Below are positions 14,901-26,700 of a stretch of DNA of 64,000 nucleotides, piece after piece (the first letter of the stretch is position 1; each line of letters begins with the position of its first letter). This DNA comes from Biomphalaria glabrata (taxonomy: Eukaryota; Mollusca; Gastropoda; Planorbidae), in NCBI RefSeq assembly GCF_947242115.1, contig NC_074717.1, positions 38,144,201 to 38,208,200 of the forward strand, written 5' to 3'. Made by a program: the position numbers and the translations under genes. The notes under the pieces are model-generated. The model was not told the DNA's origin. It did no database searches and saw nothing but the letters and a program-made list of their open reading frames with translations.

Positions 14901-15115
14901 AAGACATAAACATTAATTTGGCTACAAGTGACAAGAATAACAAAATATTTAAGAAGAGTAAAATATATTAAACTATAGGTAATATGTAATAATGATGTAT
15001 TTACTTTAACAGTGTGATCGCTGGAACAGGTGGCCATTCTAGTGCCATGGTAGTCAAAGGACACATCATGGATAATATCTTTATGCTCTGATGATATAGA
15101 CTTAGCAACAAACAT
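8977..15115 (-). CDS. SEH1L: Nucleoporin SEH1 (WD-repeat protein), nine coding exons
   Basis: SEH1 is a seven-bladed (with a completing blade from partners) beta-propeller that works in the Nup107-160 (Y) complex of the nuclear pore and in GATOR2, upstream of mTORC1. Exons in transcription order: 15115-15005, 14444-14397, 13725-13495, 12229-12099, 11705-11613, 11342-11202, 10875-10797, 10365-10287, 9104-8977. All introns are GT-AG, all phases agree, and the frame closes at 346 aa with a TAG stop, close to the roughly 360-aa vertebrate protein. The N-terminus [20 protein letters not shown] and the WD pieces [54 protein letters not shown] and [20 protein letters not shown] are near-exact matches to remembered SEH1. 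The start is the conserved Met. Introns hold a LINE fragment, a SINE and G-rich DNA. The upstream neighbour is divergent. Confidence 0.96.
9205..9425 (+). mobile_element. LINE C-terminal fragment (DREEWRK type) in SEH1 intron 8
   Basis: Plus-strand sequence reads as a LINE ORF2 tail: [20 protein letters not shown] followed by a stop-rich end and the phrase aagggataggtgaaagtgagg. The same ending recurs at 46571-46625 and 50820-51185, and in minus orientation at 56175-56270 and 61116-61215. It is a 5'-truncated fragment antisense to SEH1. The clade (CR1- or RTE-like) is not certain. Confidence 0.65.
10490..10752 (-). mobile_element. tRNA-derived SINE in SEH1 intron 7
   Basis: Read on the minus strand from 10752, the copy opens with GGGGCACAGTGGCTGAGAGG, which contains an A-box-like element. 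A B-box-like GGATTTGAATC follows about 40 bases later, as in a tRNA-Leu/Ser head. A 180-bp body ends in AT-rich sequence near 10490. No cloverleaf with a CCA-accepting stem is apparent, so this is a SINE and not a tRNA gene. It lies in the sense orientation of SEH1. Confidence 0.7.
12795..12920 (+). repeat. G-rich and A/G homopolymer tracts in SEH1 intron 3
   Basis: Two G-runs separated by a single T lie near 12808-12824. A run of about 13 A followed by about 11 G lies near 12896-12919. Both are on the plus strand, so the SEH1 pre-mRNA carries C-runs. A nearby phrase (ggaaagatcactct) occurs twice, near 12770 and 12980, hinting at an old local duplication. Confidence 0.7.
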
Positions 15116-15881
15116 AATGTAGAAGTGACTGTGGACAAATAGAATAGTTGTTTTTTTTAAATCAACTAAAATGAGCCACTACTATTCAAAAGAGATTTAT
15201 TTATTTTTAAACTGTTTGAAAAAATAAGTTTACAAATATTAATATTATTATTATTTATTTATTTTTTGTAAAGCACATCTTTCATGTTTATTAAAAAACA
15301 TGTTGAGTGGGCTTTGTGGACATGCTGGGAGAAGATTTCTGTGCTGTCTTTAGGCACTCAGCAAACAAAACTCAGTTTGAGTTGGATTTCAAACTTGATA
15401 GGAAGCAAAAGCTATTTCATTATCTGAACAATCTTTACTTGTCAATCACATATATTTATTTGAATCTCATTAGCATCCATAACAAAGTTACTTTATCACT
15501 AACAAATTCAAATCATTTGTCTTTTGCAGAGTTAGAAAATTAAAAATGTGTTTAATTAGATGCAAAGATTATGCATGTTGGTCCTCTGTATGTCACAGAC
15601 CTACTCAGTGACTGTGCCTTCTGTCTTATAATCTTATTCATTAAAGTGGGAAACAACCAAGCAAACACCAATAGTTCTGATTGGGCTGGATTGATAATAC
15701 AAAGTTAAAAAACAACAGAAAACATTGCAAAACCAGCTTTAGACTGAAACCCACAAGTGAAGAGAAAGGCTTAGAAACCAAAGCAAACATGGAGGAGATC
15801 AGAAGAACACGAAGCAAAGACGGCCAAAGATGGCAGGATGGACATGTACCTAACTGAGGGGCATTGTCCAGAACAGAGAAT

Positions 15882-16200
15882 GGGTAAAACTTCCAATCGA
15901 AGGCCCCTTTAGAAGAATGTTATGCAAGTGGCAGCGTGCTGTCTATTCCTAAGGTCATCTGGTCACAAGGTTACTAAAGGTTACTATTGGCAGGTAACCT
16001 AGCAGTGATGGTAGTATAATGTTTAAATTACAATAGTTCGTGAAAGATCTAGTCATTCTAATTATATAAATGAAAACTCTGGATCCATATTATGTAATAA
16101 TATAACATGCGTTTTTTCAGGTAAATTATTTGGCAGCTGTCCTCTGCCACTTGTGTAACATTCTTCAAAAGGGGCCTTTGATCAAAGTTTTACCATAACC
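15882..16200. mobile_element. Foldback/MITE-like element with about 60-bp inverted arms
   Basis: The left arm (about 15882-15945) and the reverse complement of the right arm (about 16131-16195) share ggtaaaactt, then aaggcccctt and gaagaatgtta, then caagtggcag, at roughly 80% identity. The arms enclose about 190 bp of unrelated AT-rich DNA. No transposase frame is present. It is either a small non-autonomous inverted-repeat element or a stable hairpin. I found no clear target duplication, so the class is unknown. Confidence 0.6.
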
Positions 16201-16898
16201 AGATCTAGAGATCAGCTAATAGATCTAATCTATCTAGTCATAGATTTAGTCAATATGGAAATATTTTTTCTGCGTAAAAAGTTCTAATAGTAAGCATTTT
16301 TCCATTTTTTATTTAAATGCTTAGAAACATTTCTATTTAATAAACTAGACAGTAAATTCTTGAAATCTAAAAAAAAACGGGGTTCTATGATATTTTGTTT
16401 TTAGGTTAGGCATACGTCACTTCCCTCATCAATACTAAAAGGGAATCTAGATTTGACCAATCGTATCGCTTCATTCTTACAGTAGCTGTTAGGCTGTAAG
16501 TCTTAGTGGCGGCCTAGTCAAGCGCTATGGTTATATATAGATAGATAGATTTAAAAGCATTAGGACAACCAACTCGATAAAAAAAAGTAACATTTTCATC
16601 TAAGCCCCTCCCTGTCCCAAGTGGTCAGTGTAAGGCTAGTCTAGACTATGTGTAGTCAGTCATGACAAGACAACCAAGCGATAGTGTTTGTTGTGTGTTG
16701 AGTGGTCAGGTGAGAAGATACACACTACCGTGGTTAGTCAAGCATGTAAATCTCCTTTAACACGCATTTTTTTTCTTTGCTTACAAGATCTAGATCTAAC
16801 TGCATAGATGAAGATATATTTCTTTTACGAGAATGTAAACGTTACTGTATGGTTTCCCGTTATACAGTAAGACAATAGATTAAATTAATAGGCATGTG

Positions 16899-16906
16899 TG
16901 ACGTCA
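16899..16906. promoter_or_regulatory. Palindromic CRE (TGACGTCA)
   Basis: An exact 8-bp TGACGTCA, the full CREB/ATF site, between two divergent starts. A chance match is possible in 2.6 kb, though CpG-containing octamers are rare in such AT-rich DNA. Confidence 0.4.
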
Positions 16907-17747
16907 CATAGAATTAGAAACCCGGTGAAAGTCTGACCGTTTTGGATGGGCAGGAAAATTACGTCAGAAAAATATCAATTAATAAGTTTTTATTGCAAAT
17001 AAAAACAAAATAATAATATATTCATTATCTGTAGATCTAAATCAAAACACATATCAAAAATTGTCAAAACCATCGGAGTTTCCCTTTAACTTTAACACTT
17101 CACTAGAGTAGACTAAGAGTTTTTACTAAGACTGACTAGACTCACTGTGTAAATGTTAGTAGTAGTACTAGTAGTGTTCCTGTTAGTTTAGGCAGGGTGA
17201 GTCAAGTGAGTTTAGTACTGGGTATACATCTAAATATACACTTTCTCAAACTATCTACAACACTTGTCAAATACAGACTGACAAGAGATTGAAGAGACGA
17301 AGAGTAAGTGAGTAAGGATTTACCACCAATATTTATCTTGCAAGAAGAGAGAGGTTTTTAACCAACTTAGGATACGAAACAAAACTGTTATACTTAATAA
17401 CATGTAGATCTAGATTCTAGAATAGATCTAGATGTACATCTAGATTTAGATGATCTACTTAAAAAGTATTTTCAAAAATATAATAAACTGAAGGTTTATA
17501 ATAACTAAAATATAATATAGAGTCTAGATTTAGCTGATAGTCTCAATTTTTGCTTGATTGTATTAGATGTATAAATGATGATTATTTTGATATTGTTTCT
17601 TTTATTTAATAAAATAAACATTTCAACTTTTTTTCTTGTACAATTCATTCTGTTGAAAGCGAAAGGAAGAGTAAGATCTTGACTATAATTTATAGAGTGT
17701 TTGTAGGCTAGAGTCTAACTCTAAACTGTCTAAACTCAAGATTAAAA

Positions 17748-20700
17748 ATGAATAATTCTTGGATATTGAATGATATTTTGAAGTTATATTCTAATAATGC
17801 TCAGGCTGGTCAGTTTGGTGAATCAGAAAAAATAGCCCAAATTAAAACTTTGCAGGTTTGTAAAACTTTACTTTTAATTTTAAACTTTTAGTGAAAGTTT
17901 GTTTTTGAAAATTGATGATAAAATTATTTCATATACTTGATATACTGATATAGTTAGATCTAGACCTAGATCTATTATTATATTTATTAAATTTTATATA
18001 GAAAATAATTAATTGATTTAGTATCATCTAGGTCTACCTCAGCCTCGGCTCAGGGGTGGGCAACATTTTTGTATCGAGTGCTGCATTAAAAAAAGTTTGG
18101 GAATGGCTGGCCGCATTTAAAAAATTTTTGGAATGGCGGGCCGCATTTATATATATATATACACACTGTATTACAGTTTTATTTAAAATTGCTAATGTCT
18201 TTTTATATCACAATATCCCCTCAAATATACAATTGTACTTAATGTGCAGTATTTTACTTCTTACGCTCGTGCATAATGTTTCTTAACTGTGAAACTATCT
18301 TACTAGTTGTTACCCCTGTGTGTGACTGCTGTCAAATTACAGTCAGTCAACATTGACCAGTGATTATACTTGTTTTGTTTCCACTAAAAATGCTTGCTCA
18401 CTGAATGAGACAATTTATGTTCCGGAAGTTAAATGTCGGGACGAGCGAAGCCTGCCCTTGTGGAGCATCACCAGAGAATGCTTTAATGGTGCATACTAAA
18501 TCAAGGGACCCAAACAAGACTCTCCAAAGACTATTTAGAGAACTGCCTGATCTGGAAACCACTACGCAGTTCATCTCAGATATAGGATTACTGATCTGAA
18601 CCCTTCAACATGTAAAATGAGAATGAAGAAGAAGAACTGATGTATGTGTACCCAAATAGTGTGCAGCAGCAAAGTTTTTTAAAGTGTGGAAATACAGCTT
18701 CTGGCACCCATAAAACTCTCGTGGTAGTGCTGACTGGGACTTCTATTTGCTTTGAGTTATGTCCTCTGGAGCTTAATCGGCTTCTTTTAAAAAGTGTTGT
18801 ACTTTTAATCATTTCACTAAAGATAGTTTCACCTTTCAGCAAAGGAAAATGACAAAAACTATTTTTATTTGCTTGCCTGTACAAATGGGAAAGCCTCTTT
18901 GAAAAGATTTAACAGGCATTTACATTTCATTTGTAAACAATCAATTGCAATAGAAATTATATAGAAAATGAAATTTTGCCTTCTAATCTTCATTAGAAAT
19001 ATTGGTAACCAAGTCACAATCAATGTCCTTTAAGTAACATTTATAACTGTTGCATCCTTGAGATTTTATATTCTTCTCCTTTGCCTTGCCCATGCTAAGC
19101 TAGCGGATACATTCCAATGGATTATTTATTCATAAATCAGAACTACCCGTGGTTAACTCCCCTAGCTCTAGTAAGTTCCATTACTTTACTATTACCAGTA
19201 ATTTAATGTTTAAATTATATGCAGCTTTGTGCAAACTTTGCTGTTTCAAGTTTATGGTTCTCAGTCATAGATTGAGTTCCATCAGTTGTTACACTTGCCA
19301 TCTTGTTCCAAGCCTACCCAACACTCAGACATTGTGTCTTGAATTGAGTGTATTGACATATATAGCCAATAAGCATAATCTTTGTTTACTTAAAACTTTT
19401 TATAATGAGACAGTTTCAATAATTTATGTAGATATTTTTTTTTAAATATTTGCATTTTTATATCTAGGCCCTATATACTGTGGGCACACCTAATTTCTGT
19501 TGGTGTTGGCGGGCAGCATAAAACACTTTGGCGGGCCGCATGTGGCCCGCGGGTCGTAATTAGCCCACCCCTGATCTACCTAGATATTATTTATAATTTG
19601 CATAGATTGATAGAATAGATCTAATATCCATATTCCATGATGGCATATAATGATAATAATATGATGCATATTCTTCATTTATCTTATCTAGAATCAAGAT
19701 ATTAAATACTAAAATAGATTATAGACTCTAGACCTACTAGGTAATTTTTTGGTCTAGATTCTAGATCAGGGGTTGTTTTTTTCCTATTTGGTTCTCAACC
19801 TGTGGGTCTCAACCTCCAGAAACCATCAGAAAAATATACTTATTCTAAAAAAACTTGTTCAAAATTTTTCATTGGTGGTTACTAATATTTCCTAGTATAA
19901 CTTATAAGTAGTGGAGTGCTTATAATCCATTACCACTTCTGACTATGACTACCTTGCGGAACCAAACAATACATAGCCTTGGAATAAATCAATGGGCATA
20001 GCCGGCAGGTAATGCTAGTTCTAGATAAAGTGGTTTTCCCATCCTCAATCTAGATAAATAAGATATATATCAGATTTTAGACTATTGACTATCTCAATTA
20101 GAGATCTTTTTGTCTTTCATCTGGTTTAGATTCTAGAGCTAGCTAAGGTTAACTGTTGGAACTAAATGACTTTGAATGTGTACTGTGGCATGGACTGCTT
20201 GACTACCTAACTCGTGTTTGACTCTCAATGTTGACTATAAATTTATTATATATATGAGATTTGAATGAGCTGTGTCACATATCCACCTACATGTCAGCAA
20301 AAGAGATAAGACCACACAAAAATAATGGGACATTAGGCCTTTCTGATGATGATGATTTGATTATACCAAACAAAAATAATGGGGCATTAGTAGACCTTTC
20401 TGATGATGATGATTTGATTAGACCAAACAAAAATAATGGGGCATTAGACCTTTCTGATGATGATGATTTGATTAGACCACACACAAATAATGGAACATTA
20501 GACCTTTCTGATGATGATGATTTGATTAGACCACACAACAATAATGGGGCATTAGACCTTTCTGATAATGATGATTTGGAGCATTCAAAGAAAGATATAA
20601 CCTTTGATAGTTCCATATGGGTGTAACAGTATTTGTAAAGGTTTGTGTGTGCAGGTTAACATCTTAAGATGAGAATTTAAAGTGATGTGAACTATTGTTC

Positions 20701-23700
20701 ATTGGAATACTTTGTTTTTCTATGAAGGGGAGTAAGCTAATATTGTCTTGTTTGTTGAACATCTTCATCCTTATATGCATCATTAAACCAGTGTTTCTGA
20801 AGTGTTTATAGTTGTAATCAAGTAACACCAATAACTTATTGCTTGGCTTAATTCTACAAGATTCATCTCAACATTAAGAGCAAACACACACATCTCTCAT
20901 GGTTAATTTCATTATTGACACCAAATGAACATGACCTTCCAGCACAGAAAATAACTCAATTGCATAACAATAACGTTTATAGTTTTCGAGTCTTTTTGGC
21001 TGCTTCACTGATCATCTCCCTTTTAATTATTTATACCCTTTCATCATATATCAACATTTTATTATTATTTTATTTTAAGGATGAACTCTATTTGACAGAT
21101 GGTTACTACCTGATTCCACTCTATCCTCAATCACATAGTGCAATTCAGAAGTAAGTGATACAACTCTACCATGTATATATGTCTTCTGAGACATATAGAG
21201 CCATATTTATTTATTTATATTTTCCAGGGTATTCTGCATTCATTAAATTCAAAAAAGTATTAGCTTATTTCTTTAAAAAATATTCGCTAGTGCATAATTT
21301 TTTTTTTTTTATGTATTTCAGAGACCAAGATGATATATTCAGTATCCATCAAAGTATTGACCTGAATATTCAACTTTACACTTTTCAACTACTGAACACA
21401 GAGGTACTGTAGGTTAAATTGCAGCTAGTCTATTTATTTAGTGAATTAACTACGATACTCTCAATGGGTCCCTCAAAGAAAAGAATATGAAATTGACATC
21501 CATGACTGGGAAAGGGTAGCCCTTCACTGCTCCTCATGGCATGTAGGCATGAGGAGTTGTCATTTCAAAGTTCTAGACAGCTATCAGCAAAGAATGAAGA
21601 TTTTTTAAAAACAAAAAACTAAGAAGAAAAAGCTGACAACTATGCAACAGGCCGAACCTAAAAATGCCTTGTGTGCAATCAGCTTTTCAAAGCCAATGTT
21701 TTACTTCAAGCCATCTTCGAGTTCATAGGAAATGAGACTTTGTTCATGCTTGACCATGAAGGAGGAGCTATAATTAATTATTTAATATTGACTAATGCTT
21801 CCCCCATTCTCATTATCAAGTAACAGAAATTACGTTAGGAACAAGAAGTAAATACCATTGTCGCAAGACACAAAGAAATTCCTAACAACCCCATTGCTTT
21901 TGAAACATTAATCAGTTCTCAAAGGCTAATATTTGACTGTAAAAGAATATTAAGTTAATAAACAGTAATGCTACCTCAGTGCTTCACCCCTCCATCAAAA
22001 TGGTGAAAGGTGTGCTTTATTTCATGCAATAGCCTAAACAGCAATGCTTTGAGAGTGTTTCTGCTCCAGAATGAAGGCATAGAAGAAATAGAGCTGTGAG
22101 ACAGTGGAGGACTACTTTGTGTGTGTGTCTTCTTATCTTATCTTACATAATACAGGCGTTACTTAAAAAAAAAAAGTAAATAACGTCCTATGTGTCATGC
22201 ATTCAGTCATGCATATTAACCAATGACATAAATTCTGCCAAGTCACTGGTTTTCCTGGCTAGCTCAGGCAACCCATTCCATGCTCTAATAGCGCTAGGGA
22301 AGAAGGAGCATTTGTACAAATTTGTCCTAGCATATGAAACGAGAAATGGGCCTTTATCTTTGTGTCTTTCTGAGTTTTTTATTAAATTTTGTATTTGAAG
22401 ATTATGGTTCAGTGTTTTATGTATAATTGCTACTTTACTTTTGAATCTTCTATTCTTAAAGCTTTCTAAATTTAGTGATTTTACTAAAGGTGTTACTCTA
22501 GTCAAATGTGAATATTGTGATGTTGCTAGTTCAGGCTGTCTTGAAGTCAACCAATTACTCTGCAATCGTTTGGGTGTAATTGTCCGGGTGTATTACGTGC
22601 AGTTGAACTACAACACAAACAAGAACTGGCACATCTATTTTAACTAGTGAAGAGATGTAGTCGACTCTGATGAACTATTCAACATGTATTTATTATGATA
22701 AAAGGGCCACAGTAGAAGTCTCTGTCACTAAACACGTCGTTACCCTGGAATGTTCTATCGCTAACTGATTTTCCGGTCTCTAACCCAACATATCCCAAAC
22801 GTCACTAGTCCCGTTCAATATGCGTCTACTATGGTGCGTCGCTAAATAACTAAAATAACTAACCTATATAAATAAGGTGTCTAACAGATTCCTCCCCCCC
22901 TTGAAAAAAAAATATGTCAATATTTTTCCACTACTGTCAAGTCTTACAAGGGCATTTTCAATTTAAGGGGAAGACCACAAACATAAAATCTTGACATCTT
23001 CATCTTGACATCTTCATCTTGACAGTTCCTCATATTCAATGTTCATAACAGTTCATAACATTCCAAAATCATCTTCATTGGTACACCGTTCATCATGGAG
23101 GAAAATGTGGCATCTTATGGGCATGTCCTACACATCTCAAATGTTCTTCACTGGCAGTAATCTGATAAAATACAATATTTCAAAAAACAATTACAAACTT
23201 TATTTACACATTCAATACATTTTTTCTTACCACCCTTTTATACGCTTTTGTCCATTTTTCTTTTATACTCACCCTTTTCCATAGAACTAACTTTCGTCAA
23301 TGATATATGAAATGATTCACACAAAAAAAAATATATCCATACTTACTTTTAAATGCTTAACATCAAATTTACTTATCTCCCTTTTTCATAACATATAAAT
23401 GGTGTCAATATATTAATATATATTACATACTCAATATAATCATAGTTTATTTACAAAAGTATTTCATTTCAATGTCATTCTAGACAATAGATCAGCTACA
23501 ATATTCACAGATCCACTAATAGCTTTCACTTCAAATTTGTACTCCTGTAGTGCTAAGAACCATCTATAAACACGACTGTTTTTCATGCTCTTTTGCTGTA
23601 TATATTGAATAGGTTTATGATCAGTTAATAATATGAATTTCCTTCCTATTAGATAACTCTCTAGCTTAGTAATTACCCATATTACAGCTAAGGCTTCTCT

Positions 23701-26700
23701 TTCAATGACACTATATTTTTTCTCTGCCTCTGACAATTTTCTACTTACATATAATATAGGATGTAAGTTATCATAGTTCTGCATTAAACAACCACCAATA
23801 GCATTACCAGATGCATCAGTTGTGACATAAAATATTTTGTCTTTATCAGGTAGTCTTAATATTAGTTCATGACTAAAAACATCTTTAATTCTGTCAATAG
23901 CTTTCACACATTCCTCATTACAAACTACTTTTTGAGGTTTTCCTTTTTTAAGTAAGTCATTTAGTGGATTCACTATTTCTGCTAAGTTTTTTATAAACTT
24001 TCTGTAATAATTTACTATTCCTAATATGCTTTTAATTTGTCTTTTTGTTGTAGGTATTTCAATATTAAGTACTTTCTTTATGTTATCTTCAATAGGGCTA
24101 ATCATGTTGTTATTTACTTTATGTCCTAAGAAAATTATTTCCTCCAATCCTATTTCTACTTTTTCTGCTTGAATTGTAAGTCCACTTTCTTTTATTATTT
24201 TGAATACTTCTTTTACATCTACCAAATGTTCCTCCCAACTATTATTAAAAATACATATGTCATCCAAATAGCAAATAACATTTTCTTTGTTTCCAATTAT
24301 CATGTTCATCATTCTATTAAATGTGGCAGGTGCATTTACTAATCCAAAACTCATATAATTCCATTGAAAAATACCATATGGTGTTACAAATGCTGTGTAA
24401 GGTTTTGCATTTTCTGTTAAAGGTATTTGCCAATAACCTTTAGTTAAATCTAATTTAGTAAAAAATTTTGCTCCATTTAATTTATGTAAAATATCCTCTA
24501 TATTTGGCATTGGATATGGGTCAAATTCTGTGATGTTGTTAAGTTTCCTATAATCAATACATAACCTTATATCTCCATTCTTCTTTTTGGCTATCACAAT
24601 TGGTGAAGCATAAGGAGATGTTGATGGTTCAATTATACCTGATTCTAGTAAATTGTCTATTTCTTTCTTTACTTTGTCTTGTAAATGTAGCGGTATTCTA
24701 TATGGCTTAAGCTTGATAGGTTTTGAGTCTGTTACTTTAATGTCATGTTTAATAATATTAGTTTTTCCTGGTATGCTGGAAAAAATTTCTTTGTATTCCT
24801 GTATTATTTTAGTTATATCTTTTGACTTTTCCTTAGTTAGATTATTAAGATTAATCTTTTGCCAAGTTTGATTCTCTTTTGTTTCTATTACAGGTATTTC
24901 CTTAATATCATTTTCATTATGATTTTCATTTGTTATTATCATCAAGCATTCTTCTCTTTCTGAAAATTTATTTTCTATTTCCTCCTGAATGTTTTGTATC
25001 AACTCATCTTCTCTATCATGATACAGTTTCAAATTATTTATGTGATATGTTTTAATTTTCCCATTTATTTCAATTTGATAATTCACATCACTAATTTGTT
25101 TTATCACCTTAAATGGACCTTTCCATTGTTTACCAATTTTATTTTTCAGGTCATTTATCAATATTAATACATTGTTTCCTACTTCTAGTGTTATCAATTG
25201 TCTTTTCTTATTTATATTCTCATGAGCACTTTGTTTGTACTTCTTATTGTTGTTATATGCTTGAGTCCATATTTCTTTCAATTCTGTTGTGATTGTTGTT
25301 TCACTGTCATTATTTAATTTATTCTCATTGCCTATTAGATTTTCTTTAAAAACATCTAATTCATCTCTGGGTTTTCTTCCATGTATTATTTCATATGGTG
25401 AAAATTGTGTTGCTTCATGGATGTTGTTTCTATGAGCAAATAGTACATAGTTAATGTAATGATCCCACTTGTTCTGATTATTCTGAATTATTTTTGTTAG
25501 TGATCTTTTTAATGATCCACCATATCGTTCACATAAACCGTTACTCTCCGGGTGGTAAACCGAAGAGTATATGTGTTGTATATTGTATTGTTTAGTCCAT
25601 TTCTTAAATTGTTCTGACTTAAACTGAGATCCCTGATCACTCAATATAATTTTAGGTATACCATGTCTTGTAATTACTTTTTGAGTTATGGCATTAATGA
25701 TATTTTCTGCACTTGTATTTGATAATGGGATTGCCTCTGGATATCTACTAAACATGTCTATTACTGTTAAAATGTATTTGTTATTATTTTCAGTTTGAAT
25801 TAAAGGACCTATTAAATCAATAGATACTTTCTGAAATGGTGCTGTAGGTTCATCCATTTCTTGAATAGGTGCCTTATTCACTAGGCTTTTGTTAGATCTC
25901 TTTTGACATATGTCACATGAGTTTATGTATTTGTTGATTGTTGCTTTCATTTTGGGCCAAAATACTTGTTTTGACAAATTCCTATAACATTTCTTTACTC
26001 CCCTATGTGCTGCTAAATTATTATCATGTGTCATGATTAAAACATCTTTCCAATATTTCTGTGGTAAGACAAGTTGTTTTATTTTCTTGTTATCCTTACT
26101 TGTTTGTCTAAATAATATTTTATTCTCTATACAAAATTTCTCCATTGGATTATTATTGTTTTTATCTAATATTCTTGAATAAATTTTCCCAATAATATTG
26201 TCATTCATTTGTTCTAATGCAAATGTGGGTGTTGTTTCTTTTTCACTTTGAGATATTTGTGTTTCAAGACTATTTTGTGTTTCATTTTCTATCTCTCTTT
26301 CCTTAACATCTGTATTTTCTATTTGTATTACATTACTGGTTTCTTTTTCTTTATCATTACTTATTACATTTATTGTATTTTCCTGTTTCTTACTTTGTTT
26401 ATCCATTGATCTTGTTATTATCATACTTGTTATATTTTGTGTTTCTATGTTTTCATGATTTTGTCTTATGTTTTTGTATTTGTTTTGCCAGTCTTCTAAT
26501 TCTTTTCTTGAACATTCTTTAACTCCTTTTATGTTTCCTACTAACATATCATATCTCATTTCTGGTATTGCAATGCCATCACAATAACCAGTGAAAAATG
26601 GAGTTTCAATGTATACCCTTATAGCTTTAAATTCCCTTACAGTGCCATCTGCTAATTCTACTTTCTTAGTAAACCCTTTATACCAATGAGGTTTGACAAA

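Larger units (their letters stand above)
15116..17747. promoter_or_regulatory. Divergent promoter interval between SEH1 and the ACD-like gene
   Basis: The two start codons face away from each other across 2.6 kb, so both 5' UTRs and promoters must lie here. Visible are a 320-bp foldback element (listed separately), a perfect palindromic CRE at 16899-16906, several TCTAGA/AGATCT-rich patches (16200-16260, 17400-17450), and a possible non-coding donor (gtaagt) near 17303. That donor would allow a 5' UTR intron ahead of the ACD-like ATG. No TATA box can be assigned with confidence. Confidence 0.45.

Noticed and set aside
14828-15004. Extension of SEH1 exon 1 past DHTVK
   Set aside because: The gtaaat donor joins exactly to [16 protein letters not shown]; the extension is low-complexity intron.
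20287-20616. Minus-strand 109-codon frame over the acidic repeat
   Set aside because: It is the mirror frame of the 54-bp array, a Ser/Leu repeat with no start context of its own.
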